DNA from: Streptococcus oricebi
GTDB lineage: Bacteria; Bacillota; Bacilli; Lactobacillales; Streptococcaceae
DNA length: 64,000 nucleotides
Reading direction: 5' to 3'
NCBI RefSeq assembly: GCF_017883985.1
Contig: NZ_PRDG01000001.1
Coordinates: 323,771 to 387,770 of the forward strand
A program made the translations under genes and the position numbers. Of this stretch, positions 46,287-53,615 are shown one piece after another; position 1 is the first letter of the stretch, and each line of letters starts with the position of its first letter. The notes under the pieces were generated by a model. The model saw only the letters and a program-made list of their open reading frames with translations, ran no database searches and was not told the origin of the DNA.

Positions 46287-46313
46287 TTGTCAAACCTTAT
46301 TTTATGCTATAAT
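46287..46313 (+). promoter_or_regulatory. Promoter and structured leader of the gene at 46443
   Basis: TTGTCA (46287-46292), a 15-base spacer ending TGC, and TATAAT (46308-46313) form an extended -10 promoter. The ~120-base leader holds a perfect AGCAATAAA/TTTATTGCT pair (46320-46358), AAGACT-T-AGTCTT, and AGAAGAAA/TTTTCTTCT before the gene. Confidence 0.7.
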
Positions 46314-46442
46314 TTAAACAGCAATAAATCATGTGCGGGGAGGCTTGTCTTTATTGCTTGTCCTTGATATAAGACTTAGTCTTGTATCTCAGTCTAGAAG
46401 AAAGTTTTTTCTTCTCCCATCTAAGCATTTATGGAGGAAAAC

Positions 46443-47396
46443 ATGCTTAAGGAAAAACGAAAAAAATTTTTTGTGACTAACATTGTCATTGCTAGTATCT
46501 TTCTCTTGATTGGTGGCGGATTTTTCTTCTTCAATCTGACCAACACTTCCCCAGCCAAGCTGGAAAAGGAAGGGGCTGTCTTTAAAGGAGAAAAGACCAA
46601 GAATGACCCGACGGAAGTTCTGGTGGATGTTTATTGGATTACTCCAGAGCCTGTAGCCGACATTGATAATAAGACCCAACTCTGGGTGGCCCAATATGAC
46701 AAGGGATTTTTCGCCCTTCAAGCCAGTCCTGATGACAAGGATATTGCCCGCCTGATTAAAAAAGGCAAGAGCTTAGCCGACAAGCCAGAAAAACTGGTTG
46801 GGAAATACTTTGATGCCCACTATAGCAGTAATAAGACCATCAAGGACTATGCTAACTTTATGCAGGGTCTACTCAAGGATCTGAAGGCGGATGAGGAACT
46901 TACCCGTAACTTCTCCTACTATAGCTATGTCTCACTATCAGAGTATAAGTCTGGTCAGCTAACCACTACTATCGCTGCCGGAGTCTTCTCTCTGCTTGCT
47001 GCCTTCTTTGTCTTCAATGCCTTTTATACTCAAAAGAAGAGCAATAAGGCCTATGAGGAACTCTATCAGAACTATCCTGAACTAAACGGTAGCTTGGAGC
47101 AACTGGCCCATGTAGCCAGCTATCAGGACCCTCAACTCAAGATTTATATCTACAAAAACCACCTGATGGTTGATTACAGTAGCTTCCTAATCTTGGATTT
47201 ACGGGAAGTCAAGCAGCTTTACCACCATCTTTTAAGGGTTAGGGGTAGCCGCAATTCGAGCCTGATTGCTCGTCTGAAAAATGGGAAAACTAAAAATCTG
47301 CCCTTTAAGAATATCGGGAAAGCTACAGATGAACAAGTAAATGAGGTCTTTAACTACCTCTACCAACACTTCCCTGATATTTACCTGGGAGTTTAA
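46443..47396 (+). CDS. Membrane protein of unknown function, paralogue of the protein at 22836-23420
   Basis: The 317-residue product is not a named family to me. It has a membrane helix near the N-terminus (about 9-30, FFVTNIVIASIFLLIGGGFF), an extracytoplasmic domain to about 175, a second helix (about 176-197, TTTIAAGVFSLLAAFFVFNAF) and a cytosolic C-terminal domain beginning YQNYPELNGSLEQL. That domain is related to the one in the 194-residue protein at 22836-23420. GGAGG five bases before the ATG at 46443 fits better than the ATG at 46431, which lacks a site. It is transcribed alone towards a shared terminator. Confidence 0.65.
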   Translation: MLKEKRKKFFVTNIVIASIFLLIGGGFFFFNLTNTSPAKLEKEGAVFKGEKTKNDPTEVLVDVYWITPEPVADIDNKTQLWVAQYDKGFFALQASPDDKDIARLIKKGKSLADKPEKLVGKYFDAHYSSNKTIKDYANFMQGLLKDLKADEELTRNFSYYSYVSLSEYKSGQLTTTIAAGVFSLLAAFFVFNAFYTQKKSNKAYEELYQNYPELNGSLEQLAHVASYQDPQLKIYIYKNHLMVDYSSFLILDLREVKQLYHHLLRVRGSRNSSLIARLKNGKTKNLPFKNIGKATDEQVNEVFNYLYQHFPDIYLGV

Positions 47397-47479
47397 GAGC
47401 AGGCTCAAAGAGTCTGGAAGCAAAAGATTGCTATGATAGAAGTTGCTTGCTAAAACTCCTATCAACTAATCATATAAAA

Positions 47480-47530
47480 AACCAACAAGTAGGATTCTGA
47501 ATGGCAGAAGCCCAACTTGTTGGCTTTTTC
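47480..47530. terminator. Bidirectional terminator between converging genes
   Basis: CCAACAAGT pairs with ACTTGTTGG and an inner TTCTG/CAGAA stem is present. CTTTTT follows on the plus strand and GGTTTTTT on the minus strand. It ends both the gene at 46443 and the ABC/LytTR operon. Confidence 0.85.
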
Positions 47531-47538
47531 ATTTGACT

Positions 47539-47958
47539 CTAGACTTTCTTGCTAGTTTCTTTTTTCCTTGCTCGCCGCTTATCCAGGGCCTGATTGATCT
47601 TTTGCGTCTTTAGATAACCATCTAGGATAAAGTAAAGACAGGTAAAGAGATAAATCAGGATATACTCCAACCAAAAAATCGGCTTGATTAGCTGGGAGAG
47701 CCAGTCATTGTAAATCATGGTGGCTGATAGCAAAATGGCTGTCAAGATACAGTGGAGAATGAGGCTCTGGAGTTTGGAGAGCGCATCTCGTTCAAAAACT
47801 AGCTGAGTCACCAGACCAATCAAGGCACTAAAGACGAGTACACTGTAAATATTTTTGGCACTGGGAGGCGATTGTTGAATTTCTAAGGCGATAACTAAGA
47901 GATAGATAAAAGCGCCTATTCGTAAACCTTCAATCATTCCTAATATAATTTTTTTCAT
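47539..47958 (-). CDS. DUF3021 membrane protein
   Basis: The 139-residue protein has four hydrophobic helices and the DUF3021 layout (GMIEGLRIGAFIYLLVIALEI, SALIGLVTQLVFERDALS, then two C-terminal helices). DUF3021 proteins are commonly encoded next to LytTR regulators and are thought to act as membrane modulators of them, comparable to the HdrM/BrsM-type inhibitors of streptococcal LytTR systems. An ATG pair occurs at the start; AGGAGG is six bases before the second, which I chose. It is 11 bp after the LytTR gene and last in the four-gene operon. Confidence 0.82.
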   Translation of the reverse strand: MKKIILGMIEGLRIGAFIYLLVIALEIQQSPPSAKNIYSVLVFSALIGLVTQLVFERDALSKLQSLILHCILTAILLSATMIYNDWLSQLIKPIFWLEYILIYLFTCLYFILDGYLKTQKINQALDKRRARKKETSKKV

Positions 47959-47968
47959 CATTTTCCTC

Positions 47969-48424
47969 CTAAATCCCTAGATAGTCCATCAAACCCTTAA
48001 GGTACTTACGACTAACATCTGCTTTGATTTGCTTGCTCAGCTTGGCTTTCATATTCCCAGAAAAGCTATCCGACAGGGACTCAAGATGGTCGATATTGAT
48101 GAGAGCATGCTTAGAGATTTGGATAAAATTGGGACTATTGAGCCGCCGGCTAAAATGGGTCAAACTTTCGGTCGTCTGATAGGTCCCCTCACTGGTATAG
48201 ACTAAGAGGTTAGTCTTGGTAATATCGGCCAGAATGATATTATCTAGCCGAATCATCAAGATTTTATCATCTGTCTTAATGGGAATCAGCTTGGCCTGGC
48301 TTCTCTGAAAACCTTGTAGGTAGGCAAAGACCTCCTGAGCCTCGTCCGTTAATTGCTCCGCTTTGACTAGAACCAAGGGGTCAGCCGATGAATATTGGGG
48401 ATCTACTTCAAATTTTGTTTGCAA
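47969..48424 (-). CDS. LytTR family DNA-binding regulator
   Basis: The 151-residue protein has a LytTR domain at about residues 50-148: ILMIRLDNIILADITKTNLLVYTSEGTY, LTHFSRRLNSPNFIQISKHALINIDHLESL and the end of the fold with KLSKQIKADVSRKYLKGL. There is no receiver domain, as in streptococcal LytTR regulatory systems. It starts with TTG, eight bases after AGGAGG. It is third in the operon ATPase-permease-LytTR-DUF3021. The 21-bp-phased direct repeat upstream of the ATPase gene is a probable target, so it would regulate its own operon. Confidence 0.9.
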   Translation of the reverse strand: MQTKFEVDPQYSSADPLVLVKAEQLTDEAQEVFAYLQGFQRSQAKLIPIKTDDKILMIRLDNIILADITKTNLLVYTSEGTYQTTESLTHFSRRLNSPNFIQISKHALINIDHLESLSDSFSGNMKAKLSKQIKADVSRKYLKGLMDYLGI

Positions 48425-48436
48425 GAGAGACTCCTC

Positions 48437-49315
48437 CTAGTTTCTTGATTGAACCTTGACCTTTAGGAGACGACTTGTCCGAGCCTGAAGCAGGATCCAA
48501 AGACCTAAAAGCAAGGTTAAAACTACTACAACTATATAGTAAGTCTCCTGCCTTGTCAAGAGGCTGTCCCAGTGCAAACGGATACCCATGATTTTTTCAA
48601 ACTGGTCGGCGGCTTTTTCATTATTGACAAAGGCAGTAGCCATGCCCTCCTTCATCATGACTTGGCGAAACAGCGAGGCGATATAGGTTGACGGGGTCAG
48701 CTTCATCAGATATTGAGCAGACTGGGGCAGGCTGCCAATCGGTACATAGGTCCCAACTAGAAAGCCAGAGGCAGCACCAACAATATTGGCAAACCGGCCT
48801 AAATTATCCAGCGAGTGAAAACGTCGAACGATTAGCAGATTGAAAAGGCTAGCCAAAGCAGCACTTAAGAGCATCACTAGGCTCAATTCTGGAAGTACAC
48901 TCAGGGAAAAGTTGATTTGATCGGTCAGGCAAAAGTAGCTGACCATGACCAGAAAGACCAAGACCTGCATGATGAAGCTGATAAAAGTGGCCGTTAGGAG
49001 ATAGGAAAATTCCAAGCCCCAAGGGCCAAGGTCGGTCAGATAGAGGTCATTAGCAACCTGCTTCTCCCTATCTGCAACCAATTGCCCCAGGGCAGAAAGG
49101 CTGGTGGTTAGGCCAGTAATAGTCAAGGTCCCACCGATTAACCAGAAATCCAAGAGGGTATTGGTATTGGGAACCCGGGCCCAATCGGCCTTGATATTGG
49201 CCTTGAGAAAAATCAGATATAAGAAAAAGGAAATCAGAGCCCCCAGCAGGGAAGTAAACACCCCACTGCGATTTCTGAAATAAAGCCAGCAGTTTCTTTT
49301 CACTAACATCAACAT
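48437..49315 (-). CDS. ABC-2 type exporter permease
   Basis: The 292-residue protein has six hydrophobic helices arranged as in ABC-2 drug or bacteriocin exporters: LYFRNRSGVFTSLLGALISFFLYL near the N-terminus, LWLIGGTLTITGLTTSLSALGQLV in helix 2, the ADREKQVANDLYL cytosolic loop and LPQSAQYLMKLTPSTYIASLF near the C-terminal third. The ATG is directly after the ATPase stop codon, and a GAGG lies about eight bases upstream. The substrate is unknown. The LytTR/DUF3021 pair downstream suggests envelope stress or peptide-dependent control. Confidence 0.88.
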   Translation of the reverse strand: MLMLVKRNCWLYFRNRSGVFTSLLGALISFFLYLIFLKANIKADWARVPNTNTLLDFWLIGGTLTITGLTTSLSALGQLVADREKQVANDLYLTDLGPWGLEFSYLLTATFISFIMQVLVFLVMVSYFCLTDQINFSLSVLPELSLVMLLSAALASLFNLLIVRRFHSLDNLGRFANIVGAASGFLVGTYVPIGSLPQSAQYLMKLTPSTYIASLFRQVMMKEGMATAFVNNEKAADQFEKIMGIRLHWDSLLTRQETYYIVVVVLTLLLGLWILLQARTSRLLKVKVQSRN

Positions 49316-50194
49316 CTAACGTACCTCTCTTCCTGTTAAAGCCATAAAGGCATCGTCCATGGTGCCCGGTCGATATTCAAAATGGCTAATGAGGGACTTG
49401 GTCTGGCTCAAAAGCTCTAAGGCCTGCTCGCTAGTTTCAAGAGTTAGGATAAACTCTCCCTCCCTCTTTTCTTCCATAGAAGAGGCGGGCAAACCATAGT
49501 CAGCAAGGGCCTGCTCAAAGGCTGGAGCGTCCCAGGTGCTAATCTTGAGTAAGTTTTGCGCATAGTCCTTCTTAATATCGGTCGCAGAGCCCTGGGCGAT
49601 AATCCGTCCTTGATCAACGATATAGACCTGATCGGCATCATCCGCCTCATCTAAATAGTGGGTCGTTAAGACAACTGTCAGGGCCTGCTTTTCTTGCAAG
49701 TGGCGCAAGAGTTGCCAAATGGCTGCCCTGGTCTGAATATCTAAACCAGTCGTCGGCTCATCTAAAAAGAGAATATCGGGACTATTGAGTAGGGCACGCG
49801 CAATATCCACCCGCCGCTTTTGACCACCAGATAGACTGCCATAGGTCTGCTGGGCAAAATTTGTCAAACCCAGCTGGTCTATAACCTCTTCTACCCTGTC
49901 ACTTTCCAATCCCCGATACTGCCGGGCTCGGATTTCCAAATTTTCCCGAACGGTCAAAGCCTGGTCTAAAACACTATTTTGAAAAACCACGCCTAGTTTT
50001 ATCTTTTCTTGATAGATAATGCGACCACCCGAAGGTTGGATTAGACCGATTAACATCTGAATGGTTGTTGACTTGCCCGCTCCATTGGGTCCCAAAATGG
50101 CTGTAAAACTTCCACGATTGATTGACAAGTTTAGCCCATTTACCGCTGGCTTATTGCCATAGAGCTTAGAGACATTTTTCGTTTCCAATAACAT
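49316..50194 (-). CDS. ABC-2 type exporter ATPase
   Basis: The 292-residue ATPase has Walker A LGPNGAGKSTT (near residue 36), Q-loop VVFQNS, signature YGSLSGGQKRRVDIAR near 122, Walker B ILFLDEPTTGLD near 143 and H-loop TTHYLDE. A C-terminal extension of about 80 residues (after GSATDIKKDY) is normal in the DrrA/NatA type. AAAGGAAA supports the start. It is the first gene of the operon with the permease, LytTR and DUF3021 genes, and its leader carries the direct repeats at 50293-50326. Confidence 0.93.
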   Translation of the reverse strand: MLLETKNVSKLYGNKPAVNGLNLSINRGSFTAILGPNGAGKSTTIQMLIGLIQPSGGRIIYQEKIKLGVVFQNSVLDQALTVRENLEIRARQYRGLESDRVEEVIDQLGLTNFAQQTYGSLSGGQKRRVDIARALLNSPDILFLDEPTTGLDIQTRAAIWQLLRHLQEKQALTVVLTTHYLDEADDADQVYIVDQGRIIAQGSATDIKKDYAQNLLKISTWDAPAFEQALADYGLPASSMEEKREGEFILTLETSEQALELLSQTKSLISHFEYRPGTMDDAFMALTGREVR

Positions 50195-50292
50195 AGCATT
50201 TCCTTTCTGTCAGTTACAAACTTTTAACAAAGAGAACTTCCCTTTCACAGCTTATCTTAACAGAATACTTGGGGCAAATCTCGCCTTTCCCC

Positions 50293-50326
50293 ACAAGTGG
50301 TCAAAATAAGAGTACAAGAGGTCAAA
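50293..50326 (-). promoter_or_regulatory. Direct repeat, probable LytTR binding site
   Basis: ACAAGTGGTCAAA (50293-50305) and ACAAGAGGTCAAA (50314-50326) match at 12 of 13 bases and start exactly 21 bp apart, two helical turns. This is the arrangement bound by LytTR dimers. It lies about 100 bp upstream of the ABC ATPase gene. Confidence 0.72.
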
Positions 50327-50363
50327 TAGCAAGATGAAAGACTAGAAAAACCCCTGCTAAGGT

Positions 50364-50392
50364 TTGACAGCCTTACTATAAATGGCTACAAT
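50364..50392 (+). promoter_or_regulatory. Promoter of the gene at 50514
   Basis: TTGACA (50364-50369), a 17-base spacer and TACAAT (50387-50392). The distance to the ATG is about 120 bases. Confidence 0.7.
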
Positions 50393-50513
50393 ATTACTAA
50401 TAAAGAGGAGGGGCAACTAGTAGCCCCAAAAATTATCAAGAAAGAAACCGGTCAGTCTTTCAAAAAGAACCTAAGAACAATACGGTTTTGACGAGCAGAC
50501 AGCCAAGATTATT

Positions 50514-51212
50514 ATGAAAAAACGTATTTTTTATATTCTTTTTATCACTCTAATATTGGTGTTGGGAAGTTATCACTATATAAAAATTAGCGAATATCAT
50601 TCACTTACTAATCCTTTAAAGGAACTATATTATGGCGAAACCAGATACCGAAATTTTCTAGGACTTCCCTTATTTAGCAATTTAATAAGGAGCAACCAGT
50701 CCTATCGTGAAGAGCCGACATGGATTAACTATCCGTCATCATTTGAACATGAGGGAGAAGAAAAATCTATTTATATCAATAAATACGATACAATGATTTT
50801 CCAATATAAAAAGAAATTAGCAGATAATACTTTTCTTTTTATCACTTACAGTTATAAAAATTCTAAGATTACCGAAAATATTGAGTTGTCTAACGGTGAC
50901 CTTTCCACTGCTTTTGCTCAGGAACGAATACAAGAAAGTAAAAAAGATAAAGAAAGTGAGTTAACACTCAAAGAAATTTACCAATTCTATAATCTTGATT
51001 ATCCCAAACAACAAAATATATCGAGTTCTAACAAGGTCCTTGACTACCTCAAAACCTACAATATCGACAAGGCTTGGTTGGAGAAAAAATCGCATGAAAT
51101 TCTCTATGATGATGTCTTAAAAGTCTGGTTTGAAAAAGGTAGTCAGCGCTATTCTTTCAAAAACCTTGGTGATTTAAAGATTGAACGAGCGGAGATGTTT
51201 ACAAGTGAATAA
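50514..51212 (+). CDS. TipC-like membrane-anchored protein
   Basis: The 232-residue protein has an uncleaved-looking N-terminal membrane helix (about 4-21) with no lipobox cysteine, and an outside domain rich in Tyr, Lys and Ser. It reminds me of the TipC immunity family, which protects streptococci from the LXG toxin TelC: KVLDYLKTYNIDKAWLEKKS and the ending VLKVWFEKG...YSFKNLGDLKI resemble that family's C-terminus. This is my recall, not an alignment. No LXG toxin or other type VII gene is nearby, so if it is TipC it is an orphan. The gene is more AT-rich than its neighbours. No strong Shine-Dalgarno is seen. Confidence 0.5.
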   Translation: MKKRIFYILFITLILVLGSYHYIKISEYHSLTNPLKELYYGETRYRNFLGLPLFSNLIRSNQSYREEPTWINYPSSFEHEGEEKSIYINKYDTMIFQYKKKLADNTFLFITYSYKNSKITENIELSNGDLSTAFAQERIQESKKDKESELTLKEIYQFYNLDYPKQQNISSSNKVLDYLKTYNIDKAWLEKKSHEILYDDVLKVWFEKGSQRYSFKNLGDLKIERAEMFTSE

Positions 51213-51220
51213 TTGTTTCC

Positions 51221-51250
51221 AAAAAAGGCAGGCCAAGTGGCCTGTCTTTT
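51221..51250. terminator. Bidirectional terminator
   Basis: GGCAGGCC pairs with GGCCTGTC around AAGT. TTTT follows on the plus strand and TTTTTT on the minus strand, so it ends both the TipC-like gene and the permease gene at 51255. Confidence 0.87.
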
Positions 51251-51254
51251 ATCT

Positions 51255-53225
51255 TTATCTGCTGACAATTCTTTGGTAGCTATGGGAGGTCAGGCTGAAA
51301 ACGCTGATGTAGATGAGGAAAAAGATAAGGGCGATGCCTAGGCTAGTCTGGATGAGTAAGCCAAGATTGGTCACTCCGAGAATTTTAAGAATTAAAGTCA
51401 ACATCTTAAAAGCAGCTGCCAGATGCAAGAAGGCAAAGCATAAGGGAAGGAAAAAGACGGTCAAGATTTGCTTACCAATGGTTTTTCTAACTTCCTGCTT
51501 ATCCAGACCGACTTTTTCCAGAATAATAAAGTTCTGCCGGTCCTCATAACCTTCTGAAATTTGCTTATAGTAGATGACCAGTACGGTGGCTACTAGAAAG
51601 ATAAAGGAGAGAAAAACTCCGATAAAGAGTAGAGTCCCTACTGTTTCCTTGCTGACTTTTTCAACTTCAGACCGCATCGTTAGGATAAGCGATTTATCGT
51701 CCTGGCCTTGACCTAAATGGGTCCCTAAGTCTTGATAGAGGTCCTGGAGAAAAGCTTGATTTTGCTTATCTTTCGTCTCCAGTCCTAGATAATGACTTTT
51801 GGCTCCCTTTAGTTGCAGACTGGCTGGCTGATTGACGACCAGATACAGGTGCTTGTTAAAACTGATTTTATTGGGATTGCTGAGGTGGCCATGGCTAAAG
51901 TCCTGGTTCAATATTTGTTTGACGGTCCAATCTTTCCCGGCTAGCTTTAATTTTTGTCCCTGGCTTAGTTGAAATCCTTCTTGATAAACCAAGACTTCAT
52001 GGTCCTTCAAGGTCAGCTTATTGCCGGTCATTTTTTCATAATCTTGCCGAGAAATTACTAACAAATCGCCTAGATTTTCTCCTCCCTTCTTACTAGTTGG
52101 CTCTTTAAACTGGTTTTTTCCTGTTTGCAAAATCGGCTGGCTCTGACTTAGATAGGACTTGATTTGGATATCCTTGAGGCCATGTTTTTTAGCCAGCTCT
52201 GTGACCTTATCCAGGATTTGGGGGTCAACCTCTTCTTTTGCCTGACTCCTTACAAGATTGTAGGCATGAGGATAGAGGGTATCTAAGTAGTCCTTATTTC
52301 CAATATAAATATTGATTGAGCCCGTTAGGGTGACCAAGAGCATGGTTGAAAGGAGGGAAATGGTTGCCAAACCAGCTGCGTTTTTGCGCATCCTAGAGAT
52401 AAGGTTAGAATAGGCGATAAGGTTGCTGGCCTTCTTATAATAGCTTGGACGGCTCTTTAGAAATTTTAAGAAGGAAATGGTCCCAGCATTAAAAAGGAGA
52501 AAACTAGCCAGAATAACCAGTAGCACAGCCAAGAAAAAGTTGGGCAGGGCCGATACTGGATGGGTAATCCTAAGGGCGATAAAGTAGGCTGTGCTCAAGA
52601 GAATCAAGCCTAGCAGGCTTTGTAGGCCCAAAAAGCGGCCTTCCTTTTCACCGACCCGGCTTTCCCTCAGTAAATTGAGGGAGCTGTAATTGACGATACG
52701 CAGGGAATTAAGACCCAAAATCAAGACAAAGGCCAGACCTAGGCTAAAAAGAGGCCAAAGGAGGTTGCTCCATTGGAAGAGGGAGGAGATGGCAAGGGGC
52801 ATATCAATCAATTTGAGTAAAAAGTGATAGAGAGCAGACTCCATGGAAATCCCCAAAAGGAGGCCCAGACCTAGGATTACTAGGTATAAGAGAATCAACT
52901 CCCATAAGGTCATCAAGAGGAGATGCTTCTTTTCCATCCCCAATATTCGGTAAAGTCCCAGCTCTCGCCAGCGATTTTTCATCACAAAGCTATTGCCATA
53001 GACCACTAGAATCAAGAGGGCCAGCTGGACAATATAAATCCCCAAACGCAGGGTCGTCCGAGCTGCCGTTCCTCCATAGGAGGCTTCCATATTAGGACCA
53101 TGGGCTAGGGCCACAAAACTATAAAGGATACTGGTCGCTAAAATCAGAGCCAGGGCAAAGGGATAATAAAGATGGCGGTTTTTGACTAGATTAGAAAGAG
53201 CTAGTTTACTGGTTAACTGAAACAT
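51255..53225 (-). CDS. BceB-type ABC permease without adjacent ATPase
   Basis: The 656-residue permease is a paralogue of the one at 37493, with the same N-terminus (MFQLTSKLALSNLVKNRHLYYPFALA), ten helices and a large extracellular domain (about 310-520). An in-frame ATG exists 30 bases upstream, but GAGGTG before the ATG at 53225 decides the start. Unlike the first system, no ATPase gene is next to it; instead a 42-codon ORF lies upstream behind the same Bce-type promoter. It may use the ATPase at 39480, or act as a sensor for the neighbouring two-component system, as Bce permeases do. Confidence 0.9.
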   Translation of the reverse strand: MFQLTSKLALSNLVKNRHLYYPFALALILATSILYSFVALAHGPNMEASYGGTAARTTLRLGIYIVQLALLILVVYGNSFVMKNRWRELGLYRILGMEKKHLLLMTLWELILLYLVILGLGLLLGISMESALYHFLLKLIDMPLAISSLFQWSNLLWPLFSLGLAFVLILGLNSLRIVNYSSLNLLRESRVGEKEGRFLGLQSLLGLILLSTAYFIALRITHPVSALPNFFLAVLLVILASFLLFNAGTISFLKFLKSRPSYYKKASNLIAYSNLISRMRKNAAGLATISLLSTMLLVTLTGSINIYIGNKDYLDTLYPHAYNLVRSQAKEEVDPQILDKVTELAKKHGLKDIQIKSYLSQSQPILQTGKNQFKEPTSKKGGENLGDLLVISRQDYEKMTGNKLTLKDHEVLVYQEGFQLSQGQKLKLAGKDWTVKQILNQDFSHGHLSNPNKISFNKHLYLVVNQPASLQLKGAKSHYLGLETKDKQNQAFLQDLYQDLGTHLGQGQDDKSLILTMRSEVEKVSKETVGTLLFIGVFLSFIFLVATVLVIYYKQISEGYEDRQNFIILEKVGLDKQEVRKTIGKQILTVFFLPLCFAFLHLAAAFKMLTLILKILGVTNLGLLIQTSLGIALIFFLIYISVFSLTSHSYQRIVSR

Positions 53226-53322
53226 GAAAAACACCTCACTACTTCCTAGAAACAAACTGATGGAGTCTCAATAGCAGGGAACCAATCATCAGCCAGAAAG
53301 GAACTGGCTGCGAGCTTTAAAC

Positions 53323-53451
53323 TCAATGCTCAAACTGGAGCCAAAAATAATACTGGCTCATCTGATAGAGGAGCTGGCTCTTAGCCACCTGGTCCTTGAT
53401 TGCTTGGCTTTGTTTTGGCTGGTCTTTTTGTAAAATCAATCTTTTTTTCAT
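53323..53451 (-). CDS. 42-residue ORF between the Bce-type promoter and the orphan permease
   Basis: This ORF has AAAGGA seven bases before its ATG and would encode MKKRLILQKDQPKQSQAIKD followed by a 22-residue tail ending FWLQFEH. It is basic and hydrophilic with an aromatic C-terminus (YQMSQYYFWLQFEH). I know of no family. It is 97 bp before the permease ATG and sits where the ATPase gene lies in the first locus. It could be a small protein, a leader ORF or a chance frame; the good ribosome-binding site is the main support. Confidence 0.45.
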   Translation of the reverse strand: MKKRLILQKDQPKQSQAIKDQVAKSQLLYQMSQYYFWLQFEH

Positions 53452-53522
53452 GATGTTTTCCTTTCCGAAGTTTAGGTCTGGCTCAAATCTTGACTAGATC
53501 CACTTCCCTTTCTTCTAGTTCT

Positions 53523-53597
53523 ATCATATAAAAAAAGAAAGGCGGTTGCCATAACCTAACCTTTCATTTTAAGACTAAAACTTACACTTTTGTAAGA
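53523..53597 (-). promoter_or_regulatory. Bce-type promoter with regulator box, second copy
   Basis: CTTACA-CTTT-TGTAAG (53581-53596) lies 52 bp upstream of TATGAT (53523-53528) on the minus strand, the same distance as in the promoter at 40276-40350. The intervening bases also match (AAAATGAAAG, TTATGG-AA, T-tract). The remaining bases of 53452-53522 have no gene. Confidence 0.8.
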
Positions 53598-53615
53598 CAA
53601 GCTTGTAAAGACCTA

